Origin: Amycolatopsis xylanica
Lineage (GTDB): Bacteria > Actinomycetota > Actinomycetes > Mycobacteriales > Pseudonocardiaceae
DNA: 64,000 nucleotides
Reading direction: 5' to 3'
Assembly: GCF_900107045.1 (NCBI RefSeq)
Contig: NZ_FNON01000004.1
Coordinates: forward strand, 186,001 to 250,000
Shown here piece after piece: positions 42,705 through 50,730 of the stretch. Each line of letters starts with the position of its first letter. Within the stretch, counting starts at the first letter, position 1. Below the pieces are notes generated by a model. The model ran no database searches. It worked only from the letters and a program-made list of their open reading frames with translations, and was not told where the DNA came from. Position numbers and translations under genes: made by a program.

Positions 42705-43268
42705 ATGCTCCGTCCGGACTACCCGATCACCACCGAACGTCTCATCCTCCGGCCGTTCCGATCGGACGACCTCGACGCACTCAACGCCTTCCAGTCACGC
42801 TCCGACGTGGCCCGTTACCTCTACTGGGGCCCGCGCAGCCGTGCCGAATCGGCCGCGGCGCTGGCCAAGCGCATCCACAGCTCCACGCTGCAGAAGGAGG
42901 GCCAGTTCCTGGCCATCGCCGTCGAGCTGGCCTCGACCGGGCAGCTCATCGGCGACCTGAACCTCGAGTACCTCAGCGCGGAACACCGCCAGGGCGAGAT
43001 CGGGTTCGTCTTCCACCCCGACTTCCACGGCAAGGGCTTCGCCGCCGAGGCCGCCGCCGAGCTGCTGCGGCTGGGCTTCGAAGAGCTCGGCCTGCACCGG
43101 ATCATCGGCCGTTGTGACGGTCGCAACATCGCCTCGTCCAGCCTGATGGAACGCCTCGGCATGCGCAAAGAGGCCCACCTGCGGGAGAACGAGGTGGTCA
43201 AGGGCGACTGGACCGACGAGCTCATCTTCGCGATGCTCGAGGACGAATGGAAGGCGCGGGAGGCGTAA
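42705..43268 (+). CDS. GNAT acetyltransferase, RimJ/RimL-type
   Basis: A 187-residue GNAT protein: TERLILRPFRSDDLDAL at the N-terminus, GQLIGDLNLEYL, GEIGFVFHPDFHGKGFAAEA with the acetyl-CoA loop, and the C-terminal NIASSSLMERLGMRKEAHLREN typical of the RimJ/RimL ribosomal-protein or small-molecule acetylating group. It lies directly after the terminated leader RNA, which may control it. Target unknown. Confidence 0.88.
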   Translation: MLRPDYPITTERLILRPFRSDDLDALNAFQSRSDVARYLYWGPRSRAESAAALAKRIHSSTLQKEGQFLAIAVELASTGQLIGDLNLEYLSAEHRQGEIGFVFHPDFHGKGFAAEAAAELLRLGFEELGLHRIIGRCDGRNIASSSLMERLGMRKEAHLRENEVVKGDWTDELIFAMLEDEWKAREA

Positions 43269-43282
43269 GGCACGATGGGCCC

Positions 43283-44320
43283 GTGCTGTTCGACAAGATC
43301 ATTCGCCCCGCGCTGTACGGGCTGAGCAAGAACGACCCCGAGCTGGTGCACGAGCGCACCTTGCAGGTGCTGGCGAAGGTCAGCCGGTCGTCGCCCGCGC
43401 TCGCCGCGCTGCGCCGCGTCTACCGCACCGAGGCCCCGGTTTCGGTGCTGGGCCTGGACTTCCCCAACCCGGTGGGGCTCGCCGCCGGGATGGACAAGAA
43501 CGGCCGCGCGCTGCACGCGTGGCCCGCGCTGGGCTTCGGGTTCGTCGAGGTCGGCACCGTGACCGGGCTCGCGCAGCCCGGCAACCCCAAGCCGAGGCTG
43601 TACACGCTCCCGGCGACCGACGCGGTGATCAACCGCATGGGCTTCAACAACGAGGGCGCCGAGGCGCTCGCCGCGCGGCTCAAGGCGTTCGGCAAGCCGG
43701 ACGTCCCGCTCGGGATCAGCATCGGCAAGTCCAAGGTCACCCCACTCGAAGCGGCGGTCGAGGACTACCGGTCGTCACTCAAGGCGCTGTACCCGTTCGC
43801 CGACTACTTCGCGATCAACGTCAGCTCGCCGAACACGCCGGGCCTGCGCGCGCTGCAGGACAAGTCCGCGCTGGCCGAACTGCTCGCCGAGCTGCGCAAG
43901 ACCATGACCGAGCTGGGCAAGCCGGTGCCGCTGCTGGTGAAGGTCGCACCCGACCTCACCGACGAGGCGCTGGCCGAGCTGCTCGGCGTCTGCGAAGAGC
44001 ACCGCGTCGACGGGCTCATCGCCACCAACACCACCCTTTCCCGCGAGGGCATCGCGCCGTCGGACGCCCACCTCGCCGACCAGGCAGGCGGACTTTCCGG
44101 CAGGCCGCTGACCTCCCGCGCGCGGGAGGTCGTCGAGTTCGTGCACACCGAGACCGGTGGCAAGCTCCCGATCATCGGCGTCGGCGGCATCCTCGACGCC
44201 GACGACGCGCGGCGCCTGCTCGACGCCGGCGCGAGCCTGGTCCAGCTCTACACCGGCTTCGCGCTGCACGGACCCGGCTTGGTCCACCGGGTCACACGGG
44301 GTCTTTCCGGCAGGCGATGA
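43283..44320 (+). CDS. pyrD: Dihydroorotate dehydrogenase, class 2 (quinone)
   Basis: A 345-residue flavoenzyme from GTG 43283. It has the N-terminal membrane-associating helices (LFDKIIRPALYGLSKNDPE), NPVGLAAGMDKNG, NRMGFNNEGAEAL, FAINVSSPNTPGLR with the class 2 catalytic Ser, and the FMN phosphate loops GVGGILDADDA and QLYTGFALHGPGL. It oxidises dihydroorotate in pyrimidine synthesis using menaquinone. It is 14 nt from the GNAT stop. The 3' end overlaps the convergent amidase gene by 29 nt. Confidence 0.96.
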   Translation: MLFDKIIRPALYGLSKNDPELVHERTLQVLAKVSRSSPALAALRRVYRTEAPVSVLGLDFPNPVGLAAGMDKNGRALHAWPALGFGFVEVGTVTGLAQPGNPKPRLYTLPATDAVINRMGFNNEGAEALAARLKAFGKPDVPLGISIGKSKVTPLEAAVEDYRSSLKALYPFADYFAINVSSPNTPGLRALQDKSALAELLAELRKTMTELGKPVPLLVKVAPDLTDEALAELLGVCEEHRVDGLIATNTTLSREGIAPSDAHLADQAGGLSGRPLTSRAREVVEFVHTETGGKLPIIGVGGILDADDARRLLDAGASLVQLYTGFALHGPGLVHRVTRGLSGRR

Positions 44321-46049
44321 TCCGCCGCAGGTAAGCACGCCAGCCGCCGAACGCGGTGATGTCCTTCGCGCCTTCGGCCGCCGACGGGTCGCAGTAGAAG
44401 CCGACCGCCTCGGTGCCGTCGTCGAGCAGGATCCGGCCGAGCAGCATCGGCGCGGGCAGCCCGGCGAGGAACTTGCCGAGCGCGGCTGGCGAGAGCAGCC
44501 AGCGCTCGCCTTCCAGCGACGCGCCTCCGGCGCCGACATGCAGGAGTCCCGGTTTCGGCGGGCTCGTCGGCAAGGCCACCATGCGGTACTCCTCCGCCGT
44601 GAGCACCTCCTCGGCGAAGCGGGCGCCGAGGTCGGTGAGCTGGTGGTTCAACGGCTGCCCGCGTAGGTGCGCCCCGAACACGACCAGGTCGATTCCCTTG
44701 TCGGGATAAGGGGTTTCGGCCAGTTCGCCGGTGAACAGCGCGGCGAGGTCGAGCGCGATCTGGTCGTCGAACGCGCGGGTGAGCACGGTCAGCCCGAACG
44801 AGCCGCCGTCCGCGGTCCCGGCGGGCACCGCGACACCGGCCATGTCGAGCAGGTTCACGAAGTTCGTGTACGTGCCTAGTCGCTTGTTGACCCCGACCGG
44901 GTCCTTCTCGACCTGGGCGAGCGTCGGGTGCTCCGGCACCGTCGGCAGCACGAGCGCGTCCTGCCCGGCGAGCAGCTTCTCGGCCGTCGCCTTGGCTTGG
45001 GCGAGCCGTTCCTGGTCGGCGGCCAAGTCGTGCGCCTTGAGCTTGCCCGCGGCCAAGATGATCTTCGCGACCGTCGGGTCGGCGTCTTCCGGGTGCTCGC
45101 GCAGGAACGCGCCGACCGCGGCGTACCGCTCGGCGACCAATGCGCCGTCGTAGAGCAGCTTCGCCGCGTCCAGCAACGGCGAGATGTCGACCGTGGTGAC
45201 GATCGCCCCCGACGCGCGCAGCGACGCGACGGCCGCCGCGAACGCCCGGTGCGCGCTCGGCGAGAGCGGTTCGAGGTTCTTGTCGGCCGGGATCGCGACG
45301 CGGGGATGCTCACCCGCGCTCAACCGGACCGAGTCCGGCCAGGCGCGGCTCTGCGGGTCTTCGGCGTCCGGGCCGGTCATCTCGGCGAGCGCGAGCTGCG
45401 CCGTGGTGAGCTTGCGGGCGAAGATCGTCACGCAGTCGTACGACCGCGCCGCGGGCACCACACCCGTCTTCGGCACCAGCCCGAGCGTCGGCTTGAGCCC
45501 GACGATCCCGTTGAACGCGGCCGGCACGCGCCCGGAGCCCGCGGTGTCGGTGCCGATCGCGATGTCGACCAGTTCCAGCGCGACCGCGACGGCCGAGCCC
45601 GAACTCGAGCCGCCGCTGACCTTGAGCGGGTCCTTCGCCCCGCGCACCGCGCCGTACGGGCTGCGCGACCCGACGAGCCCGGTGGCGAACTGGTCCATGT
45701 TCGTCTTGCCGAGCACCACGGCGCCCGCCTGCGTCAGCCGCCGCACGGCCGTCGCGCTCACCTCGGGCGTGTACGCGAACGCCGGGCACCCGGCCGTCGT
45801 CGGCAGGCCCGCGACGTCCACATTGTCTTTGACAGCAAGGAGAAGCCCGGCCAGTGGCGGCCGCTCCCCCGCGCGCACCCGTTCGTCGACCGCCTTGGCG
45901 TCGACGAGCACGTCTTCGGCGGAACGCAGGGTGATCCAGACTTCGGGCCGGTCGACCTCGGCGATCCGGTCGAACGCGGCCATCACCCGTCCGACGGCGC
46001 TCGCGGGGGTCGGCGGGACGTACTCGGGTTCCGGCGGGAGCGTGGTCAT
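44292..46049 (-). CDS. atzF: Allophanate hydrolase (AtzF type)
   Basis: A 585-residue enzyme from ATG 46049. The N-terminal amidase-signature domain carries the Lys in LLAVKDNVDVAGLP and the cis-Ser/Ser in VSGGSSSGSAVAVA, plus DTAGSGRVPAAFNG. The C-terminal domain (about 450-585, GIDLVVFGAHLRGQPLN to GWRAYLRRI) is the AtzF-type extension that decarboxylates and deaminates the intermediate. It hydrolyses allophanate to ammonia and CO2. No urea carboxylase is adjacent in the window, so the allophanate source is unclear. A GntR gene is just upstream. Confidence 0.9.
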   Translation of the reverse strand: MTTLPPEPEYVPPTPASAVGRVMAAFDRIAEVDRPEVWITLRSAEDVLVDAKAVDERVRAGERPPLAGLLLAVKDNVDVAGLPTTAGCPAFAYTPEVSATAVRRLTQAGAVVLGKTNMDQFATGLVGSRSPYGAVRGAKDPLKVSGGSSSGSAVAVALELVDIAIGTDTAGSGRVPAAFNGIVGLKPTLGLVPKTGVVPAARSYDCVTIFARKLTTAQLALAEMTGPDAEDPQSRAWPDSVRLSAGEHPRVAIPADKNLEPLSPSAHRAFAAAVASLRASGAIVTTVDISPLLDAAKLLYDGALVAERYAAVGAFLREHPEDADPTVAKIILAAGKLKAHDLAADQERLAQAKATAEKLLAGQDALVLPTVPEHPTLAQVEKDPVGVNKRLGTYTNFVNLLDMAGVAVPAGTADGGSFGLTVLTRAFDDQIALDLAALFTGELAETPYPDKGIDLVVFGAHLRGQPLNHQLTDLGARFAEEVLTAEEYRMVALPTSPPKPGLLHVGAGGASLEGERWLLSPAALGKFLAGLPAPMLLGRILLDDGTEAVGFYCDPSAAEGAKDITAFGGWRAYLRRIIACRKDPV

Positions 46050-46083
46050 GGTGCGTCCTTTCCTCGGCGGGCGGGCGGTTCCC

Positions 46084-46794
46084 TCAAGAAAGTCCACTGT
46101 GGAGCGCCAGTTGCGTCAGAGCGCGCTCCGCGCGACTGAGAACCACCGAGAGCGAACCGCCGACATGGGCGAACAACGCGTCGTAAGCACGCTCGAGTTC
46201 GCCGTCGCGGATCGCCTGGAGGATCTCCAGATGTTCGTCGATGGTCTCGGAAATCCGTTCCGCGGTAAGGAAGTCGTACATCCGGACCCGCCGGATCTTC
46301 TGGTTCACCGCGATCAGCGCGTCGGTCAGCGCGGGATTGCCCGACGCGGCGGAAAGGGTGACATGGAACTGTTCGTCGTGCACGACGAACCGCGGGTCCG
46401 CCGGGGGCGGATCCGCGCGGAAGGCCCGCCACCGCGCCAGCTCGGCGTCGATGATCGTCAGGTCATGCCACGTCGCCGGGTCCTCGATGGCCCGTGCGAT
46501 CCCCCTGAGCTCCAGGGTCACGCGGAGCTCGTACAGATCCTTGAGCTCGGCGAGATTGGGTGTGGTGACGTAGAAGCCGTTGTCCCGGCGCTCGATCAGG
46601 CCGTCGGTGGCCAGCCGGGCGAGTGCTTCACGGACGGGTGTCCTGGAGACGCCATAGCGCTGCGCGAGCCGCTCTTCCCCGAGGCGCACGCGCGGCTTCA
46701 CGAGCCCGCCCATGACCTCCTCGCGCAGTCGGAGGTACACCTCGGCGGCCCGTGACTTAGCCGTATCCGGCGTTGTATACAGCCCTGCATTCAC
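46084..46794 (-). CDS. GntR/FadR-family transcriptional regulator
   Basis: A 236-residue regulator from GTG 46794. It has an N-terminal winged helix (VYLRLREEVMGGLVKPRVRL, then LAQRYGVSRTPVREALARLATDGLIERR) and a C-terminal FCD effector domain with metal-ligand-type residues (VHDEQFHVTLSAASGNPALTD). It lies 34 nt upstream of the allophanate hydrolase gene and probably controls it. A TGTATACA palindrome within its first codons suggests autoregulation. The effector may be a urea-derived or carboxylate ligand; inference. Confidence 0.9.
   Translation of the reverse strand: MNAGLYTTPDTAKSRAAEVYLRLREEVMGGLVKPRVRLGEERLAQRYGVSRTPVREALARLATDGLIERRDNGFYVTTPNLAELKDLYELRVTLELRGIARAIEDPATWHDLTIIDAELARWRAFRADPPPADPRFVVHDEQFHVTLSAASGNPALTDALIAVNQKIRRVRMYDFLTAERISETIDEHLEILQAIRDGELERAYDALFAHVGGSLSVVLSRAERALTQLALHSGLS
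46773..46782. promoter_or_regulatory. FadR-type operator palindrome inside gntR 5' end
   Basis: TTGTATACAG, with a perfect TGTATACA core, lies in codons 5-8 of the GntR gene. The TNGTATACNA form is common in operators of FadR-subfamily regulators. It would place repression at the start of the gntR-atzF transcript. Confidence 0.5.
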
Positions 46795-46910
46795 ACTGAC
46801 CAGGGTAAACGCTCCGCGTTGCGGCGAACACAGGTTTTGCGTTACGTGCGCGTTTCGGTACCGGTGCGCAACCAGGCGATCACGCACAGACAGTCATCAG
46901 GGCCCAGAAG

Positions 46911-47882
46911 TCAGGACAGCTCCCGCAACGCGATCGCGAGACCGGCGAGGTGATCGGTGGCGTTGGTGAGCGCCTCCTTGGACACGCCCATGCCGCCGCC
47001 GCTCGCGGCGACCGCGTGCCCGGCCGCGGCGACGAGCGCGCCGTAGCCCTCGAGGCCGTCCTCGAGCTGATCGGTCAGTGAGCGGATGGCGGAGTCCAAA
47101 GCGGCCCGTTCGCCCGCCGGAGCGGCGTTGCGGGCGCGTTCGATGGCCTGGATGCGGCCCGCCAGCCCGCGCAGCGCGGCGGCGGCCTCGTTCGCGGTGT
47201 TGCGGGCGTCGGCGACCGAGATCTCGGGGATCGCCGTGGTGCCGACCGACGTCGGGATGGAGAGCTGGCGGAGGAGCTCGGTCAGCGAGGCCTCGGACTC
47301 GGCGAGCCGCTCCATCGGGATGCGGGCGGCCGAGGAGGCGGACGGCAACGGCGGCGGCGTGGTGCTCACCGGGAGCTGGGTCTTGCCGAGCTGGCGCAAC
47401 CGCAGGCCCGAGCGGACGCCGAGGGTGCCGGTGATGATCACGCCCGCGATGCCCGCGACGGCCTGTGCCATGTCGCCGGCCGGGTTGCCGATCAGGCCGG
47501 TGCCGGTGACGAGCGCGTAGAGGCCACAGAGGACGGTCAGCATGAACCAGAAAGTCATGGCCCGGGAAGCGCGGCGCTTACGCCGCTGGAGCTTCGACTC
47601 GGGGGTGTTCCACTGTGTCCACTTGGCACGGGCCTCGGCCACCACCGGGATGTCCGCCGCGGTCACCTTGAGCTGAGGCAGCTTCACCGGCGGGATCTTC
47701 ATCGGCGGCCGGGGCGTGGCGGGGCCACGCTGGGAGGCGGGCCGGTTGCCGCCCTCTTCGCCGGGCGGGAAGTACTTCTGCAGCTTCTCCTGGGCGCGCT
47801 GCGCGTAGTCGGGCAGCCGTTCGATGTGCTTTTCCAGCTTCGCGTTGAACTCGCTGAAGTCCCGCTTACCCGATCCGCTCAT
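46911..47882 (-). CDS. pspM: PspM-like envelope stress membrane protein
   Basis: A 323-residue protein with a basic Pro-rich N-terminal half, two membrane helices (about 108-128 and 136-158) and an Ala-rich helical C-terminal domain. It follows pspA, as pspM (Rv2743c) does in the mycobacterial clgR-pspA-pspM locus, where PspM binds PspA at the membrane. Sequence-level assignment is modest; position and topology agree. Confidence 0.82.
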   Translation of the reverse strand: MSGSGKRDFSEFNAKLEKHIERLPDYAQRAQEKLQKYFPPGEEGGNRPASQRGPATPRPPMKIPPVKLPQLKVTAADIPVVAEARAKWTQWNTPESKLQRRKRRASRAMTFWFMLTVLCGLYALVTGTGLIGNPAGDMAQAVAGIAGVIITGTLGVRSGLRLRQLGKTQLPVSTTPPPLPSASSAARIPMERLAESEASLTELLRQLSIPTSVGTTAIPEISVADARNTANEAAAALRGLAGRIQAIERARNAAPAGERAALDSAIRSLTDQLEDGLEGYGALVAAAGHAVAASGGGMGVSKEALTNATDHLAGLAIALRELS

Positions 47883-47974
47883 CCCGAGCCCCCACCCGCC
47901 TAGTCAGGTCAAAGCCACCCCGGCCCCACGCCGCCGGACCCTCGGGCCTGGCGACGCGGAACCGGGAACGCACA

Positions 47975-48808
47975 TCAATTCTTCTGCTGCTCCTGCTGCA
48001 CCCGCGCCTGGATCTCGCGCTGGATGTCGGCACCCGAGGACGCCGGCTTCGCGGCGGCGGTGCCACCGGTGACCTGCGCGACCGAGTCGCCCTTCATGGA
48101 CGCGCGGATCTGCTCGAGACGCGAGTGGCCCGCCAGCTGCGTGGTCGAGTGCTGGACCTCCAGCATCCGGCCCTGCACCGAGTTCTGCGCGAGCTCGGCG
48201 GAGCCCAGCGCGGTGGCGTAGCGCTTCTCGATCTTCTCGCGGACCTCGTCCAGCGACGGGGTGTTGCCCGGCGCGGCCAGCTCGGTCATCGAGTTGAGCG
48301 AAGCCGAGACCTTCTCCTGCATCTTGGCCTGCTCCAGCTGCGAGAGCAGCTTGGTGCGCTCGGCCAGCTTCTGCTGGAGCATGGTCGCGTTGCGCTCGAC
48401 GGCCTGCTTGGCCTGCGCGGCAGCCGAGAGCGACTGGTCGTGCAGGGTCTTGAGGTCCTCGATGCTCTGCTCGGCGGAGACGAGCTGCGCGGCGAACCCC
48501 TCGGCCGCGTTCTCGAACTCACTCGCCTTCTGCTCGTCGCCCTTGGCGCGCGCCTCGTCGGCGAGCACCAGCGCCTGGCGGGTCGAAGCCTGCAGCTTCT
48601 CCACGTCGCCGAGCTGGCGGTTGAGCTTCATCTCCAGCTGACGCTGGTTGCCGATCACCGCTGCGGCCTGCTGGGAGAGCGCCTGGTGGTTGCGCTGCGC
48701 CTCCTCGATGGCCTGCTGGATCTGTACCTTCGGGTCAGCGTGCTCGTCGATCTTCGACGAGAACGCCGCCATCATGTACTTCCAGAACTTCACGAAAGGG
48801 TTGGCCAT
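47975..48808 (-). CDS. pspA: Phage shock protein A (PspA/VIPP1 family)
   Basis: A 277-residue protein, nearly all coiled coil: MANPFVKFWKYMMAAFSSKI amphipathic start, DPKVQIQQAIEEAQRNHQAL and a long helical hairpin, ending in an Ala/Gln-rich tail. PspA binds damaged membrane and in Actinobacteria also binds and restrains ClgR. ATG 48808 has a GGCGGAGGAG site. A hairpin separates it from clgR upstream. Confidence 0.95.
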   Translation of the reverse strand: MANPFVKFWKYMMAAFSSKIDEHADPKVQIQQAIEEAQRNHQALSQQAAAVIGNQRQLEMKLNRQLGDVEKLQASTRQALVLADEARAKGDEQKASEFENAAEGFAAQLVSAEQSIEDLKTLHDQSLSAAAQAKQAVERNATMLQQKLAERTKLLSQLEQAKMQEKVSASLNSMTELAAPGNTPSLDEVREKIEKRYATALGSAELAQNSVQGRMLEVQHSTTQLAGHSRLEQIRASMKGDSVAQVTGGTAAAKPASSGADIQREIQARVQQEQQKN

Positions 48809-49021
48809 CTCCTCCGCCTGCCTTCTTGCGTCCCACTGGCTCGAATACCCGATGGTGGGGCGTGCATCCCCCTGCCACCGCGCCGCGCTGAGCGGCGCTG
48901 GTTACAGGAGTTGAACGTCCCGACCCCGGCGTTGAGTTCCATCGTGTCAGGTTGCCGTTGAGCCTTCCAGGCGACCCCGGGAGAATTCAGGGAGGACCCT
49001 GATCGTGATAGGCGTGAAACA

Positions 49022-49058
49022 AAGGCGGCCCCGGGGGTGAATGCCCCGGGGCCGCCTT
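49022..49058 (-). terminator. 15-bp perfect hairpin after clgR
   Basis: AAGGCGGCCCCGGGG (49022-49036) pairs perfectly with 49044-49058 around a 7-nt loop, 26 nt past the clgR stop. On the minus strand it is followed by TTTGTTTC. It probably lowers read-through from clgR into pspA, so pspA may also have its own promoter in 48809-49021. Confidence 0.82.
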
Positions 49059-49083
49059 GCTCACTGAAGAGATCGAAGTGCTC

Positions 49084-49527
49084 TCACGCCGCGATGATCG
49101 AAGCCATCTTCGGCGCGCTGATCGTGGTCCGCAAGGTCGGGCTCATCCTCGGCGGCCCGGAAAGCCGCAGGTCGGCGAGGTCATTGCCGATCATGCCGGG
49201 CACCAGGCTGCCGCCTTCGACGTTGCCGCTGGCGGCCTTCGGGGCCTCCTTGGCGCCTGGACGCTCCTCCACGGGCACGACCTCGACGTTGTCCAGCGCG
49301 GACACGTCGGCGGCCACGTTGTGCAGCAGCTCACCCAATGGCAGTTCGAGCGCCTCACAGATCGAAGCCAGCAGCTCGCTGGACGCTTCCTTCTGCCCCC
49401 GTTCGACCTCGGAGAGATATCCGAGGCTGACCCTGGCGGCGCGGGAGATGTCGCGCAGCGTTCGACGCTGGTTGGTGCGGGCATGACGGAGCCGATCACC
49501 GATCGCCTCACGCAACAGCACGGTCAT
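49084..49527 (-). CDS. clgR: ClgR transcriptional activator
   Basis: A 147-residue protein from ATG 49527, six nt after AGGGAGG (a GTG immediately before is less well spaced). The N-terminal Cro/CI-type HTH is RLRHARTNQRRTLRDISRAA and VSLGYLSEVERGQKEASSELL (read as adjoining blocks), the ClgR signature. It ends in SIIAA, an Ala-Ala tail consistent with Clp proteolysis. ClgR activates clpP, clpC and pspA in Actinobacteria. Confidence 0.94.
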   Translation of the reverse strand: MTVLLREAIGDRLRHARTNQRRTLRDISRAARVSLGYLSEVERGQKEASSELLASICEALELPLGELLHNVAADVSALDNVEVVPVEERPGAKEAPKAASGNVEGGSLVPGMIGNDLADLRLSGPPRMSPTLRTTISAPKMASIIAA

Positions 49528-49606
49528 CACGCGCCTCCCTTCCCGGTCTACTAGTCACCACGTTACCCAGAGCAGACGGGTAAACGCAGGGTTTGACACG
49601 TCCGTA

Positions 49607-49620
49607 CGCCAAGGGCGAAC
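49607..49620 (-). promoter_or_regulatory. ClgR box upstream of clgR
   Basis: On the minus strand the sequence GTTCGC-CCTTG-GCG matches the published actinobacterial ClgR site GTTCGC-N5-GCG exactly. It is 80 nt upstream of the clgR ATG and just past the cinA stop, so clgR is likely autoregulated. Confidence 0.7.
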
Positions 49621-49627
49621 GCTTGGA

Positions 49628-50086
49628 TCAAGCTAGATGTTCCCCGAGCAGATCGAGCGCCGCACGCACGGATGCCACCCGGATGGCTGATCGATCACCG
49701 TCAAGTCGCAGCTCACGGACCAGATGGACGGGACCGGCCAGTCCAACGTAGACCGTGCCGGGGCTCACACCGTCCTGCGGATCCGGCCCGGCGACCCCGG
49801 TCAAACCGAGACCCCAAACAGCACGACAGCGTAACCTGGCGCCTCCCGCCAGCTGGGCGGCGACCTCCGGATGCACCGCGCCGTGCTCGGCCAGCAGGTC
49901 CCGGTCGACCCCGGCCAGCTCCGCCTTGAGCTCGGTCGCGTAGACGATCAGCCCGCCGCGCACGGCCCGGCTGGAACCCGGCACATCGGTCAGCGCGGCA
50001 CAAACCAGGCCCGCGGTGAGCGACTCGGCCGTGGCGACCGTCTCGCCCCGCTCGACGAGCCGGGCGATCACCTCCGCCGCGTCCAT
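49628..50086 (-). CDS. CinA C-terminal-domain protein (PncC-type NMN amidohydrolase)
   Basis: A 152-residue stand-alone CinA C-terminal domain: VATAESLTAGLVCAALTDVPGSS, GGLIVYATELKAELAGV and GLTGVAGPDPQDGVSPGTVYVG (adjacent blocks). The family deamidates nicotinamide mononucleotide, although not every member is active. The N-terminal MoaB-like domain of full-length CinA is absent, which is normal for this subgroup. ATG is 2 nt from the pgsA stop, so they are coupled. Confidence 0.9.
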   Translation of the reverse strand: MDAAEVIARLVERGETVATAESLTAGLVCAALTDVPGSSRAVRGGLIVYATELKAELAGVDRDLLAEHGAVHPEVAAQLAGGARLRCRAVWGLGLTGVAGPDPQDGVSPGTVYVGLAGPVHLVRELRLDGDRSAIRVASVRAALDLLGEHLA

Positions 50087-50088
50087 CG

Positions 50089-50730
50089 TCAGGAGCCCGC
50101 TCCGGCCCGCTGGCCCGCCGCGCGCAGCTTGACCGCGCGGACGACGTAGTCCAGCCCGGTGACGACCGTCAGCACCAGCGCGAGGCCCATGAGCACCCAG
50201 CGCACGATCTCGGCCGACGCTGGCAGCGGCAGCAGGTAGGCGGTGATCGCCGCGACCTGGGTCAGCGTCTTCGCCTTGCCGCCCCGGCTGGCCGGGATCA
50301 CGCCGTGCTTGATCACCCAGAAGCGCAGGAGCGTCACGCCGACCTCGCGGACGGCGATCACGATCGTCACCCACCAGCCGAGCTCGCCCAGCACGCTCAG
50401 CCCGACCAGCGCGGCCCCGATCAGCGCCTTGTCCGCGATCGGGTCGGCGATCTTGCCGAAGTCGGTGATCAGGCCGTATTTGCGGGCCACCCAGCCGTCG
50501 ACCTGGTCGGTGAACGAGGCGATGGCGAACAGCGCGGTGGCGATGGCCCGCCAGAAGGTATCGGTGCCGTCGCCGGTGAACAGCGCGATGACGAACAGCG
50601 GGACCAGCACGAGCCTGGACATGGTCAGCAGGTTCGCGAGGTTGAGGGTCGGGACCGGGGTCGGCTCCGGCACCGCGGCGGGCTGGGCTTCGCGGGCGTC
50701 GCCACCCGCGTCGCTGGGCGCCGTACTCAC
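50089..50730 (-). CDS. pgsA: CDP-diacylglycerol--glycerol-3-phosphate phosphatidyltransferase
   Basis: A 213-residue membrane enzyme. The CDP-alcohol phosphotransferase motif is present (SFTDQVDGWVARKYG, then DFGKIADPIADK), with about five membrane helices. It makes phosphatidylglycerophosphate. The GTG start at 50730 overlaps the rimO stop (GTGA). The pgsA-cinA-clgR order matches other Actinobacteria (pgsA3 next to clgR in M. tuberculosis). Another CDP-alcohol product cannot be ruled out. Confidence 0.9.
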   Translation of the reverse strand: MSTAPSDAGGDAREAQPAAVPEPTPVPTLNLANLLTMSRLVLVPLFVIALFTGDGTDTFWRAIATALFAIASFTDQVDGWVARKYGLITDFGKIADPIADKALIGAALVGLSVLGELGWWVTIVIAVREVGVTLLRFWVIKHGVIPASRGGKAKTLTQVAAITAYLLPLPASAEIVRWVLMGLALVLTVVTGLDYVVRAVKLRAAGQRAGAGS

